From Ferrovibrio sp965278975 (GTDB lineage: Bacteria; Pseudomonadota; Alphaproteobacteria; Ferrovibrionales; Ferrovibrionaceae), in the NCBI RefSeq assembly GCF_965278975.1, contig NZ_OZ257126.1, positions 1 through 64,000 on the forward strand: a stretch of 64,000 nucleotides of DNA, in the 5' to 3' direction. Both the position numbers and the translations under genes were made by a program. This document shows, in pieces, positions 43,258 to 51,818 of the stretch. The notes under the pieces are model-generated. The model made no database searches, had not been told where the DNA came from, and saw only the letters and a list, made by a program, of their open reading frames with translations. Positions within the stretch are counted from its first letter, which is position 1, and each line of letters opens with the position of its first letter.

Positions 43258-44880
43258 TTACTTGATGATCGGCAGCTTTTCGTACTGGTGGAACGGCGGC
43301 GGCGAAGACAGCGTCCATTCCAGCGTATTGGCGCCCTCGCCCCACGGATTGGCCGGCACAGGCTTCTTGCGCGCGAAGGCGTAGATCACCGAGGCGACGA
43401 AGAACAGGGTCGAACCGAAGGCGATATAGGAGCCGATCGAGGCGACGAAGTTCCAACCATGGAAGGCATCCGGGTAATCCGGGATGCGGCGCGGCATGCC
43501 CTGCAGGCCGAGGAAGTGCATCGGGAAGAACAGCAGGTTCACGCCGATGAACGTGGTCCAGAAGTGGATCTTGCCCGCCGTCTCGCTCAGCTCGTAGCCC
43601 GACATCTTGCCGAACCAGTAGTAGAAGCCGGCGAAGATCGCGAACACGGCACCCAGGCTGAGCACATAGTGGAAATGCGCCACAACGTAGTAGGTGTCAT
43701 GCAGCGCCATGTCGATGCCGGCATTGGCCAGCACCACGCCGGTAACGCCGCCGACGGTGAACAGGAAGATGAAGCCGATGGCGAACAGCATCGGCACCTT
43801 GAACTCGATGGAGCCGCCCCACATCGTGGCGATCCAGGAGAAGATCTTCACGCCGGTGGGCACCGCGATCACCATGGTGGCGGCGGTGAAGTAGGCGCGG
43901 GTGTCGACATCCAGGCCCACGGTGTACATGTGGTGCGCCCACACGACGAAGCCGACGAAGCCGATCGCGACCATGGCGTAGGCCATGCCGAGATAGCCGA
44001 ACACCGGCTTGCGCGAGAAGGTGGACACGATCTGGCTGATGATGCCGAAGCCGGGCAGGATCAGGATGTACACTTCGGGGTGGCCGAAGAACCAGAACAG
44101 ATGCTGGAACAGGATCGGGTCGCCGCCGCCTTCCGGCTTGAAGAAGGCAGTGCCGAAGTAGCGGTCGGTCAGCAGCATGGTGATGCCGCCGGCGAGCACC
44201 GGCAGCGACAGCAGCAGCAGGAACGCGGTGATCAGCACCGACCATACGAACAGCGGCATCTTGTGCAGGGTCATGCCCGGCGCGCGCATGTTGAAGATGG
44301 TGGTGATGAAGTTGATGGCGCCGAGGATCGACGACGCACCGGCGATATGCAGGCTGAGGATGGCGAAGCCGACCGCCGGGCCGGGATGGCCGACATCGGA
44401 GGAGAGCGGCGGATAGATCGTCCAACCGCCGCCGACGCCGTTGCCGCCGGCCGGGCCGGGCACGAAGATCGAGATCACCAGCAGGCCGATGGCCGGGATC
44501 AGCAGCCAGAAGGAAATGTTGTTCATGCGCGGGAAGGCCATGTCCGGCGCGCCAATCATCAGCGGCACGAACCAGTTGCCGAAACCGCCGATCATGGCAG
44601 GCATGACCATGAAGAAGATCATGATCAGGCCGTGGCCGGTCACCAGCACGTTGAACAGGTGGTGGTTGTCACCAAGGATGCCATTGCCCGGGTTCATCAG
44701 CTCGGCGCGCATCAGCACCGACATCAGACCACCGATCAGACCTGCGCAGACTGCGAAGATCAGATACAGCGTGCCGATATCCTTGTGATTGGTCGAGAAT
44801 ACCCAGCGGCGGAAGCCGGTGGGCAGATCGTGATGATCATCGTGATGATCGTGGGCGGCGTTAGCGTGAGCCTGGGCCAT
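43258..44880 (-). CDS. ctaD: Cytochrome c oxidase subunit I (aa3 type)
   Basis: The catalytic subunit that reduces O2 and pumps protons. The 540-residue product has twelve hydrophobic segments, the cross-linked His-Tyr site in HPEVYILILPGFG, CuB histidines in WAHHMYTVGLD and haem ligands in HDTYYVVAHFHYVLSLG. The K-channel Lys is in PTGVKIFSW. The N-terminal His/Asp-rich tail (HANAAHDHHDDHHD) is unusual and could bind metal. It is preceded by ctaC and followed by a hairpin and ctaB. Confidence 0.99.
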   Translation of the reverse strand: MAQAHANAAHDHHDDHHDLPTGFRRWVFSTNHKDIGTLYLIFAVCAGLIGGLMSVLMRAELMNPGNGILGDNHHLFNVLVTGHGLIMIFFMVMPAMIGGFGNWFVPLMIGAPDMAFPRMNNISFWLLIPAIGLLVISIFVPGPAGGNGVGGGWTIYPPLSSDVGHPGPAVGFAILSLHIAGASSILGAINFITTIFNMRAPGMTLHKMPLFVWSVLITAFLLLLSLPVLAGGITMLLTDRYFGTAFFKPEGGGDPILFQHLFWFFGHPEVYILILPGFGIISQIVSTFSRKPVFGYLGMAYAMVAIGFVGFVVWAHHMYTVGLDVDTRAYFTAATMVIAVPTGVKIFSWIATMWGGSIEFKVPMLFAIGFIFLFTVGGVTGVVLANAGIDMALHDTYYVVAHFHYVLSLGAVFAIFAGFYYWFGKMSGYELSETAGKIHFWTTFIGVNLLFFPMHFLGLQGMPRRIPDYPDAFHGWNFVASIGSYIAFGSTLFFVASVIYAFARKKPVPANPWGEGANTLEWTLSSPPPFHQYEKLPIIK

Positions 44881-44910
44881 GTCGTTCCCCTTGACGCTTA
44901 ATTCGGTCGA

Positions 44911-45816
44911 TTACTGCGCGGCGCCGGCGGCGGCAAGCCGCGGCGACGGGCCGTCAACGGAAGCAAACTTCTGCTTGGCTTCTTCCGCCCACTTGGCATA
45001 GGCCTCCTTGGAGACCACCTGCAGCTTGATCGGCATGTAGCCGTGATAGGCGCCGCAGATTTCCGAGCACTGGCCGTAGAACAGACCTTCGCGCTCGGCG
45101 CGGAACCAGGTCTCGTTCAGGCGGCCGGGCACCGCATCCTTCTTCACGCCGAAGGCCGGCATCGCCCAGGCGTGGATCACGTCGGCGGCGGTCACCAGCA
45201 GGCGGATATTGGTATCCACCGGCACCACCACGGTGTTGTCGGTTTCAAGCAGGCGCGGCTGGCCCGGCTTGAGGTCCTTCTCGGCCACCATGATGGCGTC
45301 GAAGGTGAAGTTGCCGTTATCGGGATATTCGTAGCTCCAGAACCACTGCTTGCCGATCGCCTTGATGGTCAGGCCGGCTTCCTTGGTCTTGTCGCCGAAA
45401 TACAGCAGCTTGAAGGACGGCACCGCGATCACGATCAGGATCAGGATCGGCACCACGGTCCATGCCACCTCGACCAGCGTGTGGTGCGAGGTCTTGGACG
45501 GCACCGGATTGGCCGAGGCGCGGAAGCGCACCATGACGTAGACCAGCAGTGCCAGCACGAAGATGGTGATCAGGGTGATGACCCACATCAGCATGTGGTG
45601 GAAGTTATGCACTTCGCGCATCACCGGGCTGGCGGCATCCTGGAAATTCAGGCCCCAGGCATGCGGCAATTGCTGCGGCACCTGCTGCGCCAGAGCATCC
45701 ACGGCACCGCCGAGCATAACCGTAAGCATGGCCACAAAAGCCACCGCGCCCATGCCCAGCCGGGCCACAAGGCCAACCTGATCAAGCCGGGTCCGCCGAT
45801 CCAAAATCCGCCGCAT
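44911..45816 (-). CDS. ctaC: Cytochrome c oxidase subunit II
   Basis: This subunit carries the CuA centre that accepts electrons from cytochrome c. The 301-residue product from the ATG at 45816 has an N-terminal leader and membrane helix, then helices around residues 75-95 and 115-135. The CuA site is CSEICGAYHGYMPI, with upstream His in ADVIHAWAMPAFGVK. VGKQWFWSYEYP-type aromatic region is present as KQWFWSYEYPDNG. GAGG precedes the start. It heads the cox operon and is divergent from the PAS-kinase-EAL gene. Confidence 0.98.
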   Translation of the reverse strand: MRRILDRRTRLDQVGLVARLGMGAVAFVAMLTVMLGGAVDALAQQVPQQLPHAWGLNFQDAASPVMREVHNFHHMLMWVITLITIFVLALLVYVMVRFRASANPVPSKTSHHTLVEVAWTVVPILILIVIAVPSFKLLYFGDKTKEAGLTIKAIGKQWFWSYEYPDNGNFTFDAIMVAEKDLKPGQPRLLETDNTVVVPVDTNIRLLVTAADVIHAWAMPAFGVKKDAVPGRLNETWFRAEREGLFYGQCSEICGAYHGYMPIKLQVVSKEAYAKWAEEAKQKFASVDGPSPRLAAAGAAQ

Positions 45817-45911
45817 TGTCCAATTCCTCGCTACTGCTCGGGCAGGGTTCGTGTTTTTCAAGGGCGGAACATACACCGAAGCCTATTTTACCGACAGTCC
45901 CGGCCCTTTGT

Positions 45912-45926
45912 GCGACGATTTGTCGC
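45912..45926. promoter_or_regulatory. RegR/RegA/PrrA-like redox response box
   Basis: GCGACGATTTGTCGC is an inverted repeat (GCGAC-N5-GTCGC) that matches 10 of the 11 defined positions of the RegR box as I recall it, GNG(A/G)C(A/G)TTNNGNCGC. It lies 96 nt before ctaC and about 104 nt before the divergent sensor gene, a suitable place to regulate either or both. No regB/regA genes are in the window. Confidence 0.5.
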
Positions 45927-46029
45927 GACTGTTCGACAGCGCAGTTTTCACCTGCTTACGCTTTGATTTTGCTCATGCTTGCACCTGAGGCAGGCTGCCC
46001 GTAAGCTGCGGGAACCGAGAGGGCTACCG

Positions 46030-49000
46030 ATGCTCGATCAGGCGCAGAAAAAGCTGACGCAAGACGTGCTGGAATGGCTCGACCGCCCTGGCTTCGCGGT
46101 CGAATGCCGCACCCCCGGCAGCTTCACCTATCTGGCCTGCAACAATGCCTACGCCGCCATCGCCGGCCTGCCCGTGGCTGGCCTGGTGGGACGGGATTTT
46201 TCCATCGGCTTTGCCCTTGGCGAGGCTGAAAAGCTGCGCGCTTCCCTGGAACTGGTCTGCGACTCGGGCAGCCGCCAAGTGATCAACGACCTGCTGCGCT
46301 GGGCCAACGGATGGTTGTGCCAGAGCGTTACCATTGCCCCAATACGCGATGACGATGGCGGCATCGCCGCGCTGATCGTGATCGCCGAGGCGACTCAGCC
46401 CGAAGCAGTGCATCATGCCGCGCTGCAGGTTGCCGAGCACAAGATCCGGGATTTCGCCGAACTGGCCTCGGACTGGTTCTGGGAGACCGATGCAGAGCAT
46501 CGTTTTTCCTGGATTTCCGAGAGTGCCAGCACGGTTTCCAACGAATTCAGGCCGCGCCTGCTGGGCCGCCGGCGCTGGGAAGTCGGGGTGGTTTCGAGCG
46601 AGGAGGAAGAGGCCTTCTGGCAGGAGCACCGGCAGCAGCTCGAGCGCAAGGAGTCGTTCCGCGGCTTCCGTTACTGCTCGGTATTCAACAACAATGAAAT
46701 GTGGATTGAGATCAACGGCAAGCCGATCTTCGATGCCACCGGCCGCTTCATGGGCTATCGCGGTTCGGGCCGCGACATCACCGAACAATACCGCCAGCAG
46801 CGTCGCATCGAAGCGGCTTTGCGCCGCGCCGAGGAAGCCAGCCGGGCCAAGAGCCAGTTCCTGGCCAATATGAGCCACGAGCTGCGCACACCACTGAACG
46901 CCATCATTGGCTTCTCGGAAATCATCCGTGATCAGATGTTCGGCTCGGTCGGCATCCCCCGCTATGTCGACTATGCCCGCGACATCAACGCCTCGGGCAG
47001 CCATCTGCTGGCGGTGATCGGCGACATCCTGGACATGTCGCGCATCGAGGCCGGCTATTACGCCCTGGACGAGAAGCCGGTCGACCTTGGCGCCGTGATC
47101 GGCTCGGCCCTGACCATGGTGCGGCCCCAGGCCGAGCGCGCCGGCGCCATGCTGCGCAATCTCTGTCCCGAGGCCCTGCCGAAGCTGCGTGCCGACGAGC
47201 GCGTCCTGAAACAGGTGTTGATCAACCTGCTCGGCAATGCGGTGAAATTCACCCCATCGGGCGGCACCATCGACGTGATCTACCGTCTGGACCATGACGG
47301 CGCCCTGGTGCTGGGCGTGGTCGATACCGGCATCGGCATCCCGCCTGACCGGCTGGAGCATATTTTCGAACCGTTCCAGTTCGCCAAGGCCGAAGTGGCC
47401 CGCCAGCATGGCGGCACCGGCCTGGGCTTGAGCATATCCAAGCGCCTGATGGAACTGCATGGCGGCGCCCTGATGCTGAGCAGCACGGTGGGCGTCGGCA
47501 CCGAAGCCCGCCTGAATTTCCCGGCCTGGCGCCTGATGGACGATGCGGATGATGGCTGGGTGGCGCCACGCGAGCCGGTAGCCGCCCCCGCTCCGGCGCC
47601 CCGCCCGGTGAGTCAGATACGCACTGCCAGCGCCAGCGCCGCACAGGAGCCAGAGCGCCAGCCCGGCCAGCTTGATGCATCCGCCGGCGAAACCTTGCGC
47701 GTGCTGCTCGATACCATGGGCGAAGGCGTCATTGTCATCGACCGCCACGGCACCATCGTTTCGATGAGCGCCATCGGTGCCGGGCTGTTCGGCTATGACC
47801 CGCTCGACCTGGTGGGCCAGAATGTACGCGTGCTGATGCCGGAACCGTTCCGTTCCGGCCATGACAGCTACATCCGCAACTATCTCAACACCAAGCGCGC
47901 CAAGATCCTGGGCCTGGGCCGTGACACCCTGGGCCGGCGCAAGAGCGGTGAAATCTTCCCGATCCACATCAGTGTCGGCGAATTCGAGGATAACGGCGAA
48001 CCGGCTTTCATCGGCGTGATCCGCGACATTTCGGATCGCCGCGACGTGGAACTGCGTGCCGAATTCGCCAGCCGCAACGATCCGCTGACCGGCGTGCTCA
48101 ACCGCGCCAGCTTCATTGCCGAAGCCGAGCGCATGCTGAGCGCCCAGCATCGGGTCAATCCCGGGCAATGGGTGCTGCTCGACCTTGATGTCGACTCGTT
48201 CCGCGATATCAACGAAGGCTTTGGCTATCACATCGGCGATGCGGTGCTGAAAACCGTCGCCGAACGGCTCGGCGAAGGCCTGCCGCGCGAAGCCCTGGTC
48301 GGCCGCATCGCCGCCGATCAGTTCGCGGCGCTGGCGGCGGTGAACGATCTCAACAACGCGCTGAACCTGGCGCAGTCGCTGCACGCCCATCTCACCCGCC
48401 CGGTGGCGGCAGAGAGCCGCGTGCTGACGCTAAAGATTTCCATGGGCGCGGCAATCCTCGACGACCCGACCGAGAAGGTGAACGAAGCCCTGGCCAAGGC
48501 CGAACTGGCGCAGAAGCTGGTGCGTTCCTCGGGCGGCGACTCAACCCGCTTCTACAGCCCGGAAATGACCCGCGCCGCCGAGCGCCGCCTGCGCCTGACA
48601 CTCAACCTTGATGCCGCCATCGAGAACCAGGAATTCACCCTGGTCTATCAGCCGGTGGTGGAAGCCGGCACCAATGCCATTGCGGCACTGGAAGCCCTGC
48701 TGCGCTGGAACCATCCGGAACTTGGCGCTGTATCGCCGGCCGAATTCATTCCGCTGGCAGAGGAAAGCGGCGCCATCGTGCCAATCACCCGCTGGGTCAT
48801 CGGCCATGTCGCCGAGCAGGTGCGGCAATGGCGCGCGGCGGACATCGAGCCCCGGCGCGTCTTCGTCAATGTCTCCGGCCAGCAATTCGTGCGCGACGAC
48901 CTGCCTGGCTTCTTCCGCCGCATGGCCGACCAGGAACCGGACCTGATCCCCTATCTCGGCATCGAACTGACCGAGCAGGCAGCAATCGAGAATATGGAAG

Positions 49001-49365
49001 AGACAGTACGCGCCATCCAGGAACTGGCGGATATCGGCATCGATGCGGCCCTGGATGATTTCGGCACCGGCTATTCCTCCTTGAGCTATATCCAGCGGCT
49101 GCCGATCCGCAAGATCAAGCTGGACCGCGCTTTCATCGCCGATCTGCCGACCAACGAGAAGGATGTCGCCCTGGTCCGCGCCATGGTCGGTATGGCCAAA
49201 GGTCTTGATCTGCCGGTGGTCGCCGAGGGCGTGGAAACCACCGCGCAGCGCGACTTCCTGCGCGGGGTCGGCTGTAGCGAGTTGCAGGGCTACCTGATCA
49301 GCCGCCCCATAACCGCCGAGGCCATCGGCGAGATGCTGCGCCAGGGCGACCGCCGCCGCCGCTGA
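46030..49365 (+). CDS. Soluble PAS-PAS-histidine kinase-PAS-GGDEF-EAL sensor protein
   Basis: A 1111-residue protein with no membrane helices. Order: PAS about 15-120, PAS about 138-252, HisKA with H283 in NMSHELRTPLN, ATPase domain with N box LLGNAVKFTPSGG and G boxes VVDTGIGIPP and GGTGLGLSISKR (to about 500), a Pro/Ala linker, a third PAS about 553-672, GGDEF about 678-845 and EAL about 855-1105. The cyclase motif is degenerate (AADQF, 761-765) while EAL residues E888, N947, E979, D1009/D1010, K1030 and E1066 are present, so c-di-GMP hydrolysis is likely. The third PAS keeps H611 and R631 at FixL-like haem positions. Start ATG 46030 has GAGAGGG upstream. No receiver domain. Confidence 0.92.
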   Translation: MLDQAQKKLTQDVLEWLDRPGFAVECRTPGSFTYLACNNAYAAIAGLPVAGLVGRDFSIGFALGEAEKLRASLELVCDSGSRQVINDLLRWANGWLCQSVTIAPIRDDDGGIAALIVIAEATQPEAVHHAALQVAEHKIRDFAELASDWFWETDAEHRFSWISESASTVSNEFRPRLLGRRRWEVGVVSSEEEEAFWQEHRQQLERKESFRGFRYCSVFNNNEMWIEINGKPIFDATGRFMGYRGSGRDITEQYRQQRRIEAALRRAEEASRAKSQFLANMSHELRTPLNAIIGFSEIIRDQMFGSVGIPRYVDYARDINASGSHLLAVIGDILDMSRIEAGYYALDEKPVDLGAVIGSALTMVRPQAERAGAMLRNLCPEALPKLRADERVLKQVLINLLGNAVKFTPSGGTIDVIYRLDHDGALVLGVVDTGIGIPPDRLEHIFEPFQFAKAEVARQHGGTGLGLSISKRLMELHGGALMLSSTVGVGTEARLNFPAWRLMDDADDGWVAPREPVAAPAPAPRPVSQIRTASASAAQEPERQPGQLDASAGETLRVLLDTMGEGVIVIDRHGTIVSMSAIGAGLFGYDPLDLVGQNVRVLMPEPFRSGHDSYIRNYLNTKRAKILGLGRDTLGRRKSGEIFPIHISVGEFEDNGEPAFIGVIRDISDRRDVELRAEFASRNDPLTGVLNRASFIAEAERMLSAQHRVNPGQWVLLDLDVDSFRDINEGFGYHIGDAVLKTVAERLGEGLPREALVGRIAADQFAALAAVNDLNNALNLAQSLHAHLTRPVAAESRVLTLKISMGAAILDDPTEKVNEALAKAELAQKLVRSSGGDSTRFYSPEMTRAAERRLRLTLNLDAAIENQEFTLVYQPVVEAGTNAIAALEALLRWNHPELGAVSPAEFIPLAEESGAIVPITRWVIGHVAEQVRQWRAADIEPRRVFVNVSGQQFVRDDLPGFFRRMADQEPDLIPYLGIELTEQAAIENMEETVRAIQELADIGIDAALDDFGTGYSSLSYIQRLPIRKIKLDRAFIADLPTNEKDVALVRAMVGMAKGLDLPVVAEGVETTAQRDFLRGVGCSELQGYLISRPITAEAIGEMLRQGDRRRR

Positions 49366-49487
49366 AACCCTGGCCCCGGATAGCCCGGCCCTGGATAGCC
49401 TCGGGGAAACACGCTTCAGCCCTGTTCTTTCCCCTGCCACGCCCCATATAATCCATTACATCCGTTCGTTTTTCCGAGGAAACCGCC

Positions 49488-50924
49488 ATGAGTGGCATCG
49501 ATACCGCGCAGCAGCTTTTTTTCACCCGCGCCGGCCTGGACCGCGCCCGGCTGGATCGGCTTGTGGGCGATGCGCTGCACGGCGCCGATGATGGCGAGCT
49601 GTATCTCGAATATGCCCAGTCGGAGAGCTTGAGCTTCGATGATGGCCGTCTGAAATCCGCCAGCTACGATACCAGCCAGGGCTTCGGCCTGCGTGCTGTC
49701 TCCGGCGAGCAGACCGGCTATGCCCATGCCTCCGAACTGAGCGAGGAAGCCATCCGCCGCGCCGCCAGCACCGTGCGCGCGGTACGCGCCGGCCATGGCG
49801 GCGAGATGACCGCGCCGCCGCTGGCGACCAACCGCCATCTCTATGGCGACGACAATCCGCTGGCGGAGATTTCCTTCGACCGCAAGGTGAAGCTGTTGCA
49901 GGACATCGATGCCTATGCGCGCGGCAAGGACAGCCGTGTGCGGCAGGTGAGTGCCAGCCTTGCCGGCTCCTGGCAGGCCGTGGCGATCCTGCGCGCCGAT
50001 GGCACCCTGGTGGAAGACATCCGCCCGCTGGTGCGGCTGAACATCGCCGTGGTGGCCGGCCAGGGCGACCGCCAGGAAAGCGGCAGCCGGGGCGCCGGCG
50101 GCCGCGTCAGCTTCGCCAAGTATTTCGACCCCAGCCACTGGCAGGGGGAAGTGGATGAAGCCCTGCGCATGGCGCTGACCAATCTGGAATCAGTGCCCGC
50201 GCCCGCTGGTGAAATGCCCGTGGTGCTTGGCCCCGGCTGGCCCGGCATCCTGCTGCATGAAGCCATCGGCCATGGCCTGGAAGGCGATTTCAACCGCAAG
50301 AAAACCTCCGTGTTTGCCGGCCTGATGGGCCAGCGCGTGGCTGCCCCCGGCGTCACCATCGTCGATGATGGCACGCTGGACCGCCGCCGTGGCTCGCTGA
50401 GCGTCGATGACGAAGGCACGCCGACCGAGAATACCGTGCTGATCGAGGACGGCATCCTCAAGGGCTTCATGCAGGACCGCCTCAATGCCCGCCTGATGGG
50501 CATGAAGCCGACCGGCAATGGCCGGCGCGAGAGCTTTGCCCATAGCCCGATGCCGCGCATGACCAACACCTACATGCTGGCCGGCGACCGCGACCCGGGG
50601 GAAATCCTCGGCGGCGTGAAGAAAGGCATCTATGCGGTGAATTTCGGCGGCGGCCAGGTCGATATCACGTCGGGCAAGTTCGTGTTCTCGTGTACCGAGG
50701 CCTATCTGATCGAGAATGGCAAGGTCGGCGCCCCAATCAAGGGCGCGACGCTGATCGGCGCCGGTGCCGACGTGCTGACCAAGGTGCGCGCGGTGGGCAA
50801 CGATCTCAAGCTCGATGACGGCATCGGCACCTGCGGCAAGAATGGCCAGGGTGTGCCGGTCGGCGTCGGCCAGCCGACCCTGCTGATCGAAGGCCTCACC
50901 GTTGGCGGCACTGCCGCCGCCTGA
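49488..50924 (+). CDS. tldD: TldD metalloprotease subunit
   Basis: TldD forms a heterodimeric zinc protease with TldE (PmbA) that processes unfolded peptides such as microcin precursors and CcdA. The 478-residue product carries the zinc motif HEAIGH in ILLHEAIGHGLEGD, near residue 260, and the typical GGGQVDITSGKFVFS and GNDLKLDDGIGTCGK blocks. Its partner tldE is encoded 11 kb away at 61800, not adjacent. tldD next to cytochrome oxidase genes is a conserved alphaproteobacterial arrangement. Confidence 0.97.
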   Translation: MSGIDTAQQLFFTRAGLDRARLDRLVGDALHGADDGELYLEYAQSESLSFDDGRLKSASYDTSQGFGLRAVSGEQTGYAHASELSEEAIRRAASTVRAVRAGHGGEMTAPPLATNRHLYGDDNPLAEISFDRKVKLLQDIDAYARGKDSRVRQVSASLAGSWQAVAILRADGTLVEDIRPLVRLNIAVVAGQGDRQESGSRGAGGRVSFAKYFDPSHWQGEVDEALRMALTNLESVPAPAGEMPVVLGPGWPGILLHEAIGHGLEGDFNRKKTSVFAGLMGQRVAAPGVTIVDDGTLDRRRGSLSVDDEGTPTENTVLIEDGILKGFMQDRLNARLMGMKPTGNGRRESFAHSPMPRMTNTYMLAGDRDPGEILGGVKKGIYAVNFGGGQVDITSGKFVFSCTEAYLIENGKVGAPIKGATLIGAGADVLTKVRAVGNDLKLDDGIGTCGKNGQGVPVGVGQPTLLIEGLTVGGTAAA

Positions 50925-50959
50925 GCTAAACAATCATGGGCGGTTAACCCGTCCGGTAG

Positions 50960-50965
50960 TATAAT
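50960..50965 (+). promoter_or_regulatory. Consensus -10 hexamer upstream of cysE
   Basis: TATAAT lies 31 nt before the cysE start in a 71-nt gap after tldD. No convincing -35 is seen. A GGGGGAG ribosome binding site follows near 50984-50990. Confidence 0.42.
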
Positions 50966-50995
50966 TTTGAGCATGCCAAGCAGGGGGAGCCCCAC

Positions 50996-51808
50996 ATGCC
51001 TGCCAGTGTAAGCAAGATTGCCACCCACGATCCGGTCTGGACCCGCATCCGCACCGAGGCGGCGGAAGCCGTGACCCAGGAACCGCTGCTCGCCAGCCTG
51101 GTGCATGCCTCCGTGCTGCATCACCAGCGGCTGGAAGATGCGCTGAGCTATCAGCTGGCGCAGCGCCTGGGCAATTCCGACGTTTCCGCGCTGATGATGC
51201 GCGAAGTGATCAACGCGGCGCTGACCGCCGACCCGGATATCGGCAATGCCGTGCGCGCCGATCTGGTGGCGGTGAACGAGCGCGATCCGGCCTGCCGCAG
51301 CTACATGAAGCCGTTGCTGTTCTTCAAGGGCTTCCTCGCCATCCAGAGCCATCGCGTGGCGCATTGGCTGTGGCATCAGGGCCGCGAGACCATGGCCTTC
51401 CTGATCCAGAGCCGCTGCTCGGAAGTGTTCGCCGTCGACATTCATCCGGCAACCAAGTTCGGACGTGGCATCCTGATCGACCATGGTACCGGCGTGGTGA
51501 TCGGCGAAACAGCCGTGATCGAGGATAACGTGTCGCTGCTGCAGAACGTCACGCTCGGCGGCACCGGCAAGGAAACCGGCGACCGCCATCCGAAGATCCG
51601 GCGCGGCGTGCTGATCGGCGCCGGTGCCAATATTCTCGGCAATATTGAAATCGGCGAAGGCGCCAAGATCGGCGCCGGCAGCGTGGTGCTGATCCCGGTG
51701 CCACCGCATTGCACGGCAGCCGGTGTGCCGGCCAAGCTGATGGGCGATTGCGAATGTGAGCAGCCGGCGCGCGAGATGAACCATCATCTGCCGGATGCGC
51801 CGGGCTGA
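50996..51808 (+). CDS. cysE: Serine O-acetyltransferase
   Basis: CysE makes O-acetylserine from serine and acetyl-CoA, the first step of cysteine synthesis. The 270-residue product has an N-terminal helical domain (DPVWTRIRTEAAEAV) and a left-handed beta-helix with the hexapeptide-rich IHPATKFGRGILIDHGTGVVIGETAV; catalytic His in DHGTG and Asp in VDIHP are intact. The C-terminal tail (about 245-270) differs from the CysK-binding I-terminus of E. coli, ending DAPG rather than Ile. Cysteine also feeds gshA nearby. It has its own -10 and ribosome binding site. Confidence 0.97.
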   Translation: MPASVSKIATHDPVWTRIRTEAAEAVTQEPLLASLVHASVLHHQRLEDALSYQLAQRLGNSDVSALMMREVINAALTADPDIGNAVRADLVAVNERDPACRSYMKPLLFFKGFLAIQSHRVAHWLWHQGRETMAFLIQSRCSEVFAVDIHPATKFGRGILIDHGTGVVIGETAVIEDNVSLLQNVTLGGTGKETGDRHPKIRRGVLIGAGANILGNIEIGEGAKIGAGSVVLIPVPPHCTAAGVPAKLMGDCECEQPAREMNHHLPDAPG

Positions 51809-51818
51809 CCGGCCAACC

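Noticed and set aside
43288..44901. A 537-codon open frame antisense to ctaD.
   Set aside because: Low-complexity, charged product without family features; ctaD is certain.
46024..48390. A 788-codon open frame antisense to the PAS-kinase-EAL gene.
   Set aside because: Antisense shadow with no recognisable motif; the sense strand has complete kinase and EAL motifs.
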